From assembly GCF_002078015.1 (NCBI RefSeq), contig NZ_LWBP01000219.1, forward strand, positions 1 through 43,657: a stretch of 43,657 nucleotides of DNA, read 5' to 3'. Below the pieces are notes generated by a model. The model saw nothing but the letters and a program-made list of their open reading frames with translations. It was not told the DNA's origin and did no database searches. This document shows positions 15,520 to 24,492 of the stretch, piece after piece. Position numbers and translations under genes: made by a program. Each line of letters starts with the position of its first letter. Position 1 is the stretch's first letter. Origin of the DNA: Niastella populi (GTDB lineage: Bacteria > Bacteroidota > Bacteroidia > Chitinophagales > Chitinophagaceae).

Positions 15520-16404
15520 TTATTTAGTAAACACCAATATCGCAGCGCCGCCTAATTCAATCTGATCGCCATGCTGCAATTCATGCGCTACCCCCGGTAC
15601 ATTCAGCGACTTCACTTTATCATCGGCAGTATAGATCTTCGTTTTGTTGCCGTTTTCGGGCAGCCCGCCCCTGTCGGGGAACAGAAAGAATTTATCAAGC
15701 TGCGGGTTATACATGATGTAGGCATGATTGCGGCTTACATGTAAATTGGCTTCGCCGTTTTGCGCATCGAACGCCGCATCTTCCTTTCCCCAGAACACGA
15801 TATCATTGGTATGAATTCTTCCGCTGGTGAGCTGCGGACTTTTTGTTCTGCCTATATTGAACTTCAACTGCTGCTGCGGGTTCAGTTCGTATTCGGGAAA
15901 CTCGGCTTTTCCTACCAGCACCTGCAGGCGGGCAACGGAGTACTGCTGTACGAAATCCTGCCCGCGCCTGATCACTTCAAGCCCCATAGTGCCATTGGTG
16001 ATGCAATAGTCGGGCACTTTATCTTTTACAATATGATGTTCAAAGAACCAGCCTTCGGAGAGTTGAATGAAATTATTTACCAGCTTGCGCTCGAGATGAT
16101 CTTTGCGGAACATGCCCGGCGTATCGCTGCACAGGGCTACGGCCAGCGTTTCTTCCAGCTCCTTGCTGTTACACAGCATGTATAACCGCAAGCCGGCAAT
16201 GGTATGTCCTTTTTCATCAATATAGGGCTTTAACCCGTTGATGATAAACCGTACGATCTCTTCCCGTTTTGCCCTTGTGGCCGGAATGGATAATGCCGGT
16301 TGCATCCCTGCTGCCACCGGCTTACCGGTGGCCGGCGTGTGTTCACCCTGTTCAGGCCCTCCCGGCGTGGGGTTGGAAAGCAGGCGTTTAAGGAAGTTTT
16401 TCAT
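15520..16404 (-). CDS. FHA-domain protein (distal gene of the kinase/SEDS-PBP cluster)
   Basis: 294 residues. Proline/glycine-rich start, a folded N-terminal region about 45-180 with no recognised family (FIINGLKPYIDEKGH, GWFFEHHIVKD), then an FHA domain about 190-294 with FNIGRTKSP, LHVSRNHAYIMYN (the SRxHA phosphothreonine-binding motif) and NKTKIY. FHA domains bind phosphothreonine, so this should read out the Ser/Thr kinase at 21116-22912. It is last in transcription order, 282 bp beyond the SEDS-PBP gene. The gap contains a low-complexity array, so it may be a separate transcript. The layout (variable N-domain plus C-terminal FHA) resembles actinobacterial FhaA in outline only. Confidence 0.88.
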   Translation of the reverse strand: MKNFLKRLLSNPTPGGPEQGEHTPATGKPVAAGMQPALSIPATRAKREEIVRFIINGLKPYIDEKGHTIAGLRLYMLCNSKELEETLAVALCSDTPGMFRKDHLERKLVNNFIQLSEGWFFEHHIVKDKVPDYCITNGTMGLEVIRRGQDFVQQYSVARLQVLVGKAEFPEYELNPQQQLKFNIGRTKSPQLTSGRIHTNDIVFWGKEDAAFDAQNGEANLHVSRNHAYIMYNPQLDKFFLFPDRGGLPENGNKTKIYTADDKVKSLNVPGVAHELQHGDQIELGGAAILVFTK

Positions 16405-16504
16405 TATTATGATGTATGGTGGTTATTGATACTGTTACGTCTTACTTTATCAGCAAAAAGCCTAAGCAAATTTTTTACGCCTTTCGGTTTTAACTTTCGG
16501 AACC

Positions 16505-16650
16505 CTGTATTCGCTTGCAGCTTGCAGCGTGCAGCTTGCGGCTTGCAGCGTGCAGCTTGCGGCTTGCAGCTTGAAGCTTGAAGCTTGCAGCTGTATTTGC
16601 TTTCAGCTTGCAGCTTGAAGCTTACAGCTGTATTTACTTTCAGCTTCCCT
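16505..16650. repeat. Low-complexity array of GCTTGCAGC / CTGTATTTGC words (array 1)
   Basis: Degenerate tandem words (GCTTGCAGC, GTGCAGCTTGCGG, GCTTGAAGC, CTGTATTTGC) between the FHA and SEDS-PBP genes. The open frames it creates are artefacts of the repetition. Related arrays lie at 20880-21065 (same orientation) and 25680-26005 (inverted). Confidence 0.85.
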
Positions 16651-16686
16651 TCATACCTCGGTGCCTGTCGCTCAACCATATCTCAC

Positions 16687-19600
16687 TTAAAACGATACGA
16701 TGTACCCCCTCCTCTCCAACACCTTCGCAATGGAATTCGCCACCAGCACGGCGTTGGACGAACCCTTCCCCCTTTCTATTCTAATACAGGTTACCGTGCG
16801 CGACTTGCGATCGGGCGTTGGCGCAAAGAACACGTACCAGCCGTCAGATTCTATCTCGCCATTGATCACCCGCTCTGGCGTACCCGTTTTACCGGCCACT
16901 ACCAGGTTCTTTATTTTCTGTTTATACGGCTGATTGCTCTGATCGATCATATACCGGGTGAGGGTACCCGCATACGACGTATCCTCCGTTATTTCAACAC
17001 CTGTGCCCACTGGCTGCTTCAGTCCCGCTTCCTGCAACAGATACCTCGATGGCATCATCACCCCGTTATTGGCAATAGCGCCCGCCATCCGCGCCATAGC
17101 GGCCGGTGTGGAAGTGAGCGTGCTTTGCCCCCAGGCCAGCCCCGAGAACGGACTGCGATAACGGTTCTTGGTGCCCTGCAAACGCGGGTTGTTATATGCC
17201 CGCCGGTCGTGGTTCAATACTTCTTTCCGCCAGAAGGCCAGCTCTTCCGATAACTTTTCCTGGTTCGATGAGGGCGCAAAATCGTACCCGCCGCGCTGAC
17301 TGATATTCATTCCCGTTGCCTGGTACAGCGCAGCCAGCTGATCTTCGAGGTTGTTCTCATTGGCCATGCGAATGAAAAAGATATTGCTCGAATTCACGAT
17401 GGCTTCATGCATATCGACATAATTCACCTTGGGAATGAACGGTTCCTGTTCGGTGGGGTTATCGCGGAAGATCTCGTTGCGATAGATATCGCGGTATTTC
17501 ACTTTGGCGGCATCGGCGCCCATTTTATTAAAGGCGGCCAGGCCGGTCAGTATTTTTGCGGTGGAACCGGGCGCCGTGGCGTACGTCATGCCGAGGTCGC
17601 GGTCGGTTACCGGTTTGGGCAGTTTATTTCTTTCGCGGTCGGGCAGCAGCATCAGGTCGGGCATTTGCAGGTTGGGCAGCGGGTTCAGCGCAGAAGCCAG
17701 CAGGTCGCCCGTGCCCGCATCGAGCACTACCACGGCTATGCGATCATTTTTGAAATTGCTTTTGCGTAAGGAATCCTGGATCTCTTTCTGCAAAGCCGCA
17801 TCGATGGTTAAATGAATATCGCGGTCCTTATGTTTTATTTTTCGCACCGCTTCATTGGTGGTATCGATGCCCGATTGCAGGCTTTCCGCCAGCGGCGAAT
17901 AATCATAACTCACCAGTTTGATGGTCTTTTGCACCGGCCGCGTAAATTTATCGGCCCGGTATTCCGTACTTACATAATCGCGTTTTTCCGGACTGGTGGC
18001 ATAACCGCGCAATGAGGTCAAATGCCGCGCTTCGGCAAAATAACCATTGCTTTGCCCCCAGAACAACCGGGTATTGTAATCGCCCGTCCAGAAGAAAAGG
18101 TCTTCCCCGAACGGATAAAAACGCACCACTCTTTTCTGCACCAGGTTCTGCAACCGGAATGTATCGATACCTGCTGCGAGATAAGCATCCATATGTTGAC
18201 GGATGTCGTTGGGCTCGCTGGTAGCAATGACCAGGCCGTTGCGGTCGTAGATAGAACCGGCTGCCAGCACCCGCGTGAGCTTATCTATCCGCGGGTTGTA
18301 ACTATAAATAGGCAACCCGTTGCGGTTGATAACGCGGGCCGCTTTTACCAAAATCTCTTTACTATGCACTACCTGCACCTGGTACAACTTCACCATGAGC
18401 GCCACAATACCGGAGAGGAAAAATATGATCCCCGTTCCCAGTACAAAATCATAATACCGGCGCAGGTGTCCGGTTTGAATGGCCAGGCCGGGCCGGGAAG
18501 AAATACCGGCTACAATACCCATGGCGGCAAGGTTAACTATAAGCGAGATCTTTCCATAACTCAGGAAGGGAACCGTTACACCCGTCAGGGGCAATAAGCC
18601 TATGGAACCGCCGGCGATCAGCAGGAACTGGATACCCGTGGCAATGGCAATACCGGCGCATAAATAAAAACTGAATGGTTGTCCTGCCCGGCGTGCATGT
18701 AAAAATGAACGGTGAATGAGCATGCCGAACAACAGGAACACGGCCACCAGGCCGAGCCAGCCCAGTTCTTCCCCAATGCTCGGCAGGATCATATCGGTAT
18801 GCGCAGCGGGCATGGTATTGGGAAAACCGCGGCCGGGGCCTTGCCCGGTCAACCCGCCCGAAGCGAGCGTCCAGTAACTATGCGCGAGGTGATCGCCGCC
18901 AAAAACGTCATTATTCCACTGGCTTAACCACATGGCTTTGCGATCGGCAAGGCGGTCGCCGATACCGGGCAACTGATCGCCAAAGGCAAAGGCAGCGATC
19001 ACCAGTAAAACGATAACAGGCGCATCGGCCAGCACGGCAAGGGCGCCATACCATTTTACGGTTTTCACCTGCCGCATTGCAAACATGGTTACAATAACCG
19101 CCGCAAAACTGATGGCGGTGGCCAGCCAGCCCGGAATAAAATTGAGCAGCAGACAATACACGATACCGGCCAGCAGGGTGATCAATAAATTCCCGCGTGC
19201 AATGCTATAGAAAAACAAAAAGGTAAAACACATTACCATGGCCGGCCCCATATCGCCCATTAATAAGTACAACGCCAGCACAAAGCCTACACCCACCAGT
19301 ACGCCAATGCTAACGATAAAACGCCAGCGGATATCCGATAAGTTGCGGATGTTCTCTTCATTGGCGGCAAAGAAACCGGCGAGGAACAACAACAGCAGGT
19401 ACTTGGTTATTTCACTGGGCTGAAAGGTAAAACCGCCGAGCTGGATGTTCACTTTCACCCCGCTGCCTTCCGGACCGGTACCTATCAACAAGGTCAGCAG
19501 CGCCATAGCTATGGCCAGAACGAGCCAGGTGTACCCGCGCAGGCCATACACGCTTTTCTTTTTGAAATTGAACAGCGCATCGAACCACCAGCGGGTATAT

Positions 19601-20706
19601 AATTTACGAATATCGATCAATGCAAAAGCTACAAACCCTGCCAGACCAACTATAACTCCCTGTAATGCCTGTGCTGCATGCAGGGTATCGGTAAGGGGGT
19701 GTTGAATGCTGAAGAGTAATAAGATGGAAATGCCGCATAACAACAGTAACAGCGGCAGTATAAATACATCGGGTTGTTTTTTGCGGAACCATAAAATAAG
19801 GTGGGCCAGGAAGAAAGCCAGGATGCAACCGCCGGCGATGAGCCAGTAGGAAGTTATGAATTCTTCGGGTGTGCGAACCAGCAACACGCCGTCGGCTTTT
19901 ATTTGTGCGTATGCGATGGCGCCGATCAACCTGATCTTATGCGGTTTGCCGGTAAACGTAAACGATTTGTTGCCGGCAAGCTGGGCGCTCCCCTTTCTGC
20001 TCCCGAATTCAAAACCGGGTTGTAAGGGCAATACGCTGTAACCTGAATCCTTTATCAAACCCGTAAACTGAAATTTGCCATCGCTGCCGGTGCGGGCATA
20101 AACCACATGATCGTATAACGAATCTTCATTGGGCGTGGCAATATGTTCGCGCAACTGCACCAGTGTGCCGGCCATGGGTTCGTCCTGGAAAAGAACTCGT
20201 CCGCTTATTTCATATTTTCCGGTGGAAATTTTTACTGTAGAAGGATAATTGACGGGTTCTTTCAATTCCTGCTGATACAAAACCGAATCGAAACCGAGGC
20301 GTTGACGCGAAGCTTCTATGCGGCCCTGAAAATCTATGCCGCCTTCGGGCGATTTCCACGATAGCGGGGCATACAATCCAAATGCGCTTTTATTGATGGA
20401 GCCGAGGTTATCGATATGGCCGGTATTCATTAACCGGGCCGACAGTGAATCAACCAGCAGGTCAACATCGCGTTTGTCGGAGAAATAATTACCGGCGACG
20501 ATTATCTTTTTTAGGGAGTCCCTGTTGATAGCGGCTTCCACTTTTATGGCGCGGCCATTTTGCAGGGCTTCATTGGTCCGGGTTAAACCGGGATATAATG
20601 TAAAGAAGAGTTTTCCAAACAATACCAGCAGTAGTACGGCGGCGCCGGTTAACAATAACCACCCTTCTGTTTTATTAGAATTATATGTACTTCGTGGGGC
20701 GTCCAT
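16687..20706 (-). CDS. SEDS (RodA/FtsW-type) glycan polymerase fused to class B PBP transpeptidase
   Basis: 1339 residues combining two enzymes normally encoded separately. One N-terminal membrane helix (about 17-38), then an extracytoplasmic region with a carboxypeptidase-regulatory-like beta-sandwich (about 164-225: SGRVLFQDEPMAGTLVQLRE, SDGKFQFTGL), then multiple membrane helices (about 275-765) forming the SEDS core. The latter has GGLTGQGPGRGFPNT, AHTDMILPSIGEELGW (Asp about 636 is the expected catalytic Asp) and TVPFLSYGK. After the last helix come the PBP dimerisation segment AAGSIYDRNGLVIATS (about 817) and a complete transpeptidase: STAK (about 1047), SSN (about 1105), KTGT (about 1273). 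It should both polymerise lipid II and crosslink the strand. The usual SYGG reads SYGK here. Next to kinase, phosphatase and FHA genes, so probably phospho-regulated. Confidence 0.92.
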   Translation of the reverse strand: MDAPRSTYNSNKTEGWLLLTGAAVLLLVLFGKLFFTLYPGLTRTNEALQNGRAIKVEAAINRDSLKKIIVAGNYFSDKRDVDLLVDSLSARLMNTGHIDNLGSINKSAFGLYAPLSWKSPEGGIDFQGRIEASRQRLGFDSVLYQQELKEPVNYPSTVKISTGKYEISGRVLFQDEPMAGTLVQLREHIATPNEDSLYDHVVYARTGSDGKFQFTGLIKDSGYSVLPLQPGFEFGSRKGSAQLAGNKSFTFTGKPHKIRLIGAIAYAQIKADGVLLVRTPEEFITSYWLIAGGCILAFFLAHLILWFRKKQPDVFILPLLLLLCGISILLLFSIQHPLTDTLHAAQALQGVIVGLAGFVAFALIDIRKLYTRWWFDALFNFKKKSVYGLRGYTWLVLAIAMALLTLLIGTGPEGSGVKVNIQLGGFTFQPSEITKYLLLLFLAGFFAANEENIRNLSDIRWRFIVSIGVLVGVGFVLALYLLMGDMGPAMVMCFTFLFFYSIARGNLLITLLAGIVYCLLLNFIPGWLATAISFAAVIVTMFAMRQVKTVKWYGALAVLADAPVIVLLVIAAFAFGDQLPGIGDRLADRKAMWLSQWNNDVFGGDHLAHSYWTLASGGLTGQGPGRGFPNTMPAAHTDMILPSIGEELGWLGLVAVFLLFGMLIHRSFLHARRAGQPFSFYLCAGIAIATGIQFLLIAGGSIGLLPLTGVTVPFLSYGKISLIVNLAAMGIVAGISSRPGLAIQTGHLRRYYDFVLGTGIIFFLSGIVALMVKLYQVQVVHSKEILVKAARVINRNGLPIYSYNPRIDKLTRVLAAGSIYDRNGLVIATSEPNDIRQHMDAYLAAGIDTFRLQNLVQKRVVRFYPFGEDLFFWTGDYNTRLFWGQSNGYFAEARHLTSLRGYATSPEKRDYVSTEYRADKFTRPVQKTIKLVSYDYSPLAESLQSGIDTTNEAVRKIKHKDRDIHLTIDAALQKEIQDSLRKSNFKNDRIAVVVLDAGTGDLLASALNPLPNLQMPDLMLLPDRERNKLPKPVTDRDLGMTYATAPGSTAKILTGLAAFNKMGADAAKVKYRDIYRNEIFRDNPTEQEPFIPKVNYVDMHEAIVNSSNIFFIRMANENNLEDQLAALYQATGMNISQRGGYDFAPSSNQEKLSEELAFWRKEVLNHDRRAYNNPRLQGTKNRYRSPFSGLAWGQSTLTSTPAAMARMAGAIANNGVMMPSRYLLQEAGLKQPVGTGVEITEDTSYAGTLTRYMIDQSNQPYKQKIKNLVVAGKTGTPERVINGEIESDGWYVFFAPTPDRKSRTVTCIRIERGKGSSNAVLVANSIAKVLERRGYIVSF

Positions 20707-20855
20707 CCTGAGTTTGTGGTTTATGGTTTGTTGTTTGTGGTTCTTCCAACCCGAGCCTCATAATAACGAGCAGCAGCTTCCATCCTTAGTTTGTGGTTTG
20801 TCGTTTGTTGTTTGTGGTTCTTCCAACCCGAGCCTCATAATAACGAGCAGCAGCT
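20702..20855. repeat. 77-bp tandem duplication spanning the SEDS-PBP start codon
   Basis: Two adjacent copies (20702-20778, 20779-20855), nearly identical, both beginning TCCATCCT and containing TTCTTCCAACCCGAGCCTC. Copy 1 overlaps the ATG at 20704-20706. Copy 2 carries a duplicated ATG at 20781-20783 that opens a roughly 20-codon frame ending upstream of the true start. The duplication may act as a leader or be neutral. Confidence 0.85.
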
Positions 20856-20877
20856 TTCAGATCCTGGATTTTGCTTA

Positions 20878-21070
20878 CAACTGTATTTGTATTCGCTTGC
20901 AGCGTGCGGCTTGTAGCTGTATTTGCCTTTTGTATTTGCTTTCGCCTTTCGGCTGTATTTGCCTTTCAGCTTGCAGCTTACGGCTTGCAGCTTGCAGCTT
21001 GCAGCTGTATTCTGTATTTGCCTTTAGCCTTTAGCCTTTAGCCTGCATTAGCTTGCAGCTGTATTCAAAA
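20878..21070. repeat. Low-complexity array 2 (GCTTGCAGC, TTTGCC, CTGTATTTGC words)
   Basis: Same vocabulary and orientation as array 1, extended with TTTAGCC words and, at the right end, AAACTTATAACTTAC words up to the kinase stop. It separates the kinase gene from the SEDS-PBP gene (409-bp gap). No coding potential. Confidence 0.85.
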
Positions 21071-21115
21071 CTTAAAACTTATAACTTACAACTTAAAACT
21101 TATGAAAACTTATAA

Positions 21116-22912
21116 CTACCTCGTGCCTTTTACAATCAACTGATCAAAAGCTACCGTTTGCGCCCCATCGACCCGCAGGCCGAAACAATTGCCGTAGCCG
21201 CCGGTAAATGGCAACACATTTTCTACTTTATCATTTATATAAAAATAGATCGAGTTGTTTCTTTTTTCAATGCTCAGCGTGTTCATGGCATTATGCTGGT
21301 GAATATTCACCGAGCGCGTCCAGTTGATGATGGGATGCCAGTCGCCATTGGTCATGGCGCCGATGGCATAATACCCGCTGGCGGTGATATAATACACGAA
21401 ATAGGCGTCGCTGTCGGTATTGCCGCAAAAGTTGATGCCATAGGCTTCATCGGGTTCATTGCCCCATTGGGTAGCGCTGGCCGACACGCTGAAGTTGCGT
21501 TGGATATCGAGGTCGAACTTTACGGTGGCATGATAGGTCAGTGAATCGGTGAGTCCTTTGATGATATATTTTCCGCGTTCGAATTTGAACTCGCTGTTCT
21601 CATCTTTACCGGTTTCCCAAATGGTATCGGCGCCACCGCTGAAATCATCGTAATACACGCCGTTGGGCAAACCAACACCCGCATCGTGTGGCGCAGCCGG
21701 TGCGGCGGCACTGGCAACTTCCACCAGTTCGCTATCCGGTTCGGGTGTTGTATGCACCGCGGGTGTTACCAGTGATTTATTATCTGGTGCGGTGCCTGAT
21801 TTACGTTTTACCTGTGCAACGGATACCGAATCGACCGGCAGCACAGTGGCGGCTTCCTCTTCGGCCGACTTAGCACTTTTCTTATGCGGGAACACTGCCC
21901 ACATGCCCATCATGAATGCGCTGAACAACAACACGCCCATTATGGTAAACACAATTTCCTTTTTTTTGCCTGCCACTACTTTGGGCACCGCCATGGGTTT
22001 GTTGAAAACCTGCGTAAGCTTTTTTTCTTTGGGCGGCGCCGGTAATGTTTTTTTCCTGAACTGGCCCTGTGCATTTTCAATGGCCGCTTTTTGCAACTGC
22101 GCCCGCACCTGCGCGGTATCGCTTAAGCGGTACATGGCCTGCTTCGTCAGCAATGCATGCAGCAGTTGCAGCAGGCTGGGCGGCAGATACCGGTCATCGG
22201 GCAGTACCGGTTCGGGTACCGGCGATTCAATTACGCGGTTGATATGCCACAACAGGTCTTCATCGTGATAGGCAAACGGTACGGTGCCGGTGAGGCATTC
22301 ATACAGTACAATACCGAGTGAATAGTAATCGGTGGGCGTTGATACGGTCTTTGAATGATTGAACTGTTCAGGCGATGCATACTCATAGGTAAGCATGGAA
22401 GAACCGGTAACCGTATTGGTTTGCTCGCGCAATTTGGCAATGCCGAAATCGGTAAGCAGGAACTGCAGTTCGCCGTTGGGCATGCGGCGGTACATGATGT
22501 TCTCGGGTTTTATATCGCGGTGCACAACGCCTTTGGCATGGATGGCTTCCAGCGCATCGGTCATATGCTGCGCCAGTTGGATCACCGTATCTACTTCGAG
22601 CGTACCGCGCTCTTTCAGCAGGCGGCGTACATCGCCGCCCTCGATCAGCTGCATCACGATATACGGCAGTTCCGCATCGAGATGCACATCGACGATCTTA
22701 ACAATATGATCGTGCTGGATAGATTTCATGATCTCCGACTCGCGCTGGAAACGGCGCAGCGTGTCGGCATCGGTGTTAAAGGCAAAGTGTTTGATGGCAA
22801 CGAGGTTACCCGAAACCAGGTGCCTTGCTTTAAGCACGCGGGCATTGCCCCTGCCTATTTCACCCAGGATCTCGTATCCTTTAAAATATTCTCTGAAAAT
22901 GGATGTTGCCAT
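21116..22912 (-). CDS. Transmembrane Ser/Thr protein kinase with LamG-like outer domain
   Basis: 598 residues. Kinase domain about 13-270: GEIGRGNARVLKARH (glycine loop, with a degenerate third glycine), VAIKHF, HRDIKPENIM (about 131), DFGIAK (about 155), YASPEQF, DYYSLGIVLYECLTG. A basic juxtamembrane stretch follows, one membrane helix (about 320-343, FTIMGVLLFSAFMMGMWAVF), an alanine/threonine-rich linker, and an outer domain (about 414-598) resembling concanavalin/LamG or DUF1080-type beta-sandwiches (YYDDFSGG...YGINFCGN...NSIYFYINDK...FDQLIVKG). The outer domain could sense a glycan, where actinobacterial PknB uses PASTA repeats; this is inference. Only 2 bp separate it from the phosphatase gene upstream, so the two are co-translated. 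Confidence 0.93.
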   Translation of the reverse strand: MATSIFREYFKGYEILGEIGRGNARVLKARHLVSGNLVAIKHFAFNTDADTLRRFQRESEIMKSIQHDHIVKIVDVHLDAELPYIVMQLIEGGDVRRLLKERGTLEVDTVIQLAQHMTDALEAIHAKGVVHRDIKPENIMYRRMPNGELQFLLTDFGIAKLREQTNTVTGSSMLTYEYASPEQFNHSKTVSTPTDYYSLGIVLYECLTGTVPFAYHDEDLLWHINRVIESPVPEPVLPDDRYLPPSLLQLLHALLTKQAMYRLSDTAQVRAQLQKAAIENAQGQFRKKTLPAPPKEKKLTQVFNKPMAVPKVVAGKKKEIVFTIMGVLLFSAFMMGMWAVFPHKKSAKSAEEEAATVLPVDSVSVAQVKRKSGTAPDNKSLVTPAVHTTPEPDSELVEVASAAAPAAPHDAGVGLPNGVYYDDFSGGADTIWETGKDENSEFKFERGKYIIKGLTDSLTYHATVKFDLDIQRNFSVSASATQWGNEPDEAYGINFCGNTDSDAYFVYYITASGYYAIGAMTNGDWHPIINWTRSVNIHQHNAMNTLSIEKRNNSIYFYINDKVENVLPFTGGYGNCFGLRVDGAQTVAFDQLIVKGTR

Positions 22913-22914
22913 AT

Positions 22915-24399
22915 TTATTGTATCTCCGTATTGGTCATTTGTACAGAGAGACCTTTATTTGTAGTGTCAGGTTTAACCAGGTTACTCACAGGATACTTAA
23001 CGTTTTCAAAAAATGTGTTCTCCAATTTTACATGAACCGGTATGCTCACCTTTATGCCGGTCTCAAACCCTTTCAGCCGCAGGTTTTTGATGACAATTGT
23101 ATCGCCTGCCCTGCCTGACGATTTGTTAATTTCTACTGCCGCAAAATGATTTGCCTTTTCTTTCGCCGGCATCAGCAGCAGGTTGTTGCCTACACTATCG
23201 GCAAAATGCTGTACATCGGTGATGTTCTTCGGGCCCGTCAGCCGCATGGTGTCCGGCGCTTTTTCCACAACAGGTCCCGATGGCGCTGCATGCTGGCCGC
23301 TGAAAATAGATGAAGGCATTTTGCTGCCGGTATCTTCACCGGCTGGGGCGATCGTTGCTTCATTCCTGCCTGGCCTTCCATTAGCTTTTTCCTTTTGCGA
23401 GAAGAAGAACCAGCAACTGACCGCCAGTAACACAATTACAAGGACGTTCCATTTCACCCATTTGTTACCACCGCCTGTTTTTTTAACAGTTGTGCTTTTC
23501 GCTGAAGGTTGTGTGGTGGTTTCAGTGGCAGGCTGTTCAGGCGGTGCGCTGTTCTTGTCTGTTGATGGAGGTGAAGCAATTGCGCCGTTTTTTGTTTTAA
23601 CGGTCTTTTTAACTTTTGTACCGTTAGTTGGCTGCACGGTTTGTTTGGTGCGGTTGTTCTTCAACAGCACAACGGTTATATTATCGTGGCCACCTGCTTC
23701 ATTGGCAAGCGCGATGATGTTATTGACCTTTGTATTCAATGCAGCGCCGGAGGCCAGGATCTCCGCTATTTGTCTGGCGGTAACCATATCTGTAAGTCCG
23801 TCGCTGCACAACAGCAGTCCGTCACCCGGCAGCAATTCCTCCCGGCCGTATTGCATAAAATCATCGTCATCGATGCGGTGAATGGTAGAACCTACTTCAC
23901 GCAGGATCTGGTTACGCTGCGGATGGCTCATGGCTTCGCGTTCGGTTATTTCACCGGCATCTTCGCGCAGCCCAACGAATGAATGGTCTTTGGTAAGTTT
24001 TTGCAATACGCCTTTGCGGTAACGGTACATGCGCGTATCGCCCACGTGCACAAAATAAACCGCGCCGGCGCCTGCATCGGCGACGGCCGCTGTAAGCACA
24101 CAGCACATTTCGCTGTACTTCGGGTTTTGCGCGCGCTCTTCGGCAATACGATTGTTGGCGAAGATCACCGCTTCGCGCAACATGGTAAGCGTATCGCCTT
24201 TTGGCGTTTGCATGTACTGGTCGATAGCTTCCCTGGCAATAGCCGCCGCCCTTTTTCCTCCTGCATACCCACCTACCCCGTCAACCACAACCAGCAACGC
24301 CTGATCGGGCGTCCATAACGGCCGGCAGGTATAGGTATCCTCATTTTCCGTCCGTCGCATGCCGGGATGCGTATTGCCACTGATCAAAATAGTTTTCAT
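22915..24399 (-). CDS. PP2C-family Ser/Thr phosphatase with membrane anchor and outer domain
   Basis: 494 residues. PP2C domain about 1-245 with RRTENEDTY, VVDGVGGYAGG (metal-binding Asp about 37), LLCSDGLTDMV and GGHDNITVVLL. Then a Thr/Lys-rich linker, one membrane helix (about 320-338, NVLVIVLLAVSCWFFF) and an outer region of about 150 residues with no recognised family (GRAGDTIVIKNLRLKGFETG, VKLENTFFENVKYPVSNLVK). Like mycobacterial PstP it is a membrane-anchored partner phosphatase for the adjacent kinase. The stop (22915) is 2 bp from the kinase ATG. One base separates it from the upstream microgene. Confidence 0.93.
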   Translation of the reverse strand: MKTILISGNTHPGMRRTENEDTYTCRPLWTPDQALLVVVDGVGGYAGGKRAAAIAREAIDQYMQTPKGDTLTMLREAVIFANNRIAEERAQNPKYSEMCCVLTAAVADAGAGAVYFVHVGDTRMYRYRKGVLQKLTKDHSFVGLREDAGEITEREAMSHPQRNQILREVGSTIHRIDDDDFMQYGREELLPGDGLLLCSDGLTDMVTARQIAEILASGAALNTKVNNIIALANEAGGHDNITVVLLKNNRTKQTVQPTNGTKVKKTVKTKNGAIASPPSTDKNSAPPEQPATETTTQPSAKSTTVKKTGGGNKWVKWNVLVIVLLAVSCWFFFSQKEKANGRPGRNEATIAPAGEDTGSKMPSSIFSGQHAAPSGPVVEKAPDTMRLTGPKNITDVQHFADSVGNNLLLMPAKEKANHFAAVEINKSSGRAGDTIVIKNLRLKGFETGIKVSIPVHVKLENTFFENVKYPVSNLVKPDTTNKGLSVQMTNTEIQ

Positions 24400-24400
24400 A

Positions 24401-24484
24401 TTATCGTGGCAGGTTTTTAAAATGCCGAATTAATAAAACGATCACAAATACGAACAACGCTATGGATGAGATGGTGTTGATCAT
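24401..24484 (-). CDS. 27-residue single-pass membrane microprotein
   Basis: ATG at 24484 and stop at 24401 give a 27-residue peptide with one hydrophobic helix (INTISSIALFVFVIVLLIRH) and a basic tail (RHFKNLPR). It fits tightly between the FHA-like gene (stop at 24493, 8 bp) and the PP2C gene (ATG 1 bp after its stop), as expected of a real operon member. No homologue is recognised. Possible roles are a small regulator of the kinase, phosphatase or SEDS-PBP membrane complex, or a translational coupler. Chance cannot be excluded at this length. Confidence 0.55.
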   Translation of the reverse strand: MINTISSIALFVFVIVLLIRHFKNLPR

Positions 24485-24492
24485 GGAATTGT

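Noticed and set aside
16407-16679. Open frames of 60-90 codons in the GCTTGCAGC array, rich in K, Q, A and C
   Set aside because: Produced by the low-complexity repeat; no start context and not protein-like.
22355-23035. Long antisense frames across the kinase and phosphatase genes
   Set aside because: GC-rich third positions of real genes generate open antisense frames; none carries motifs.
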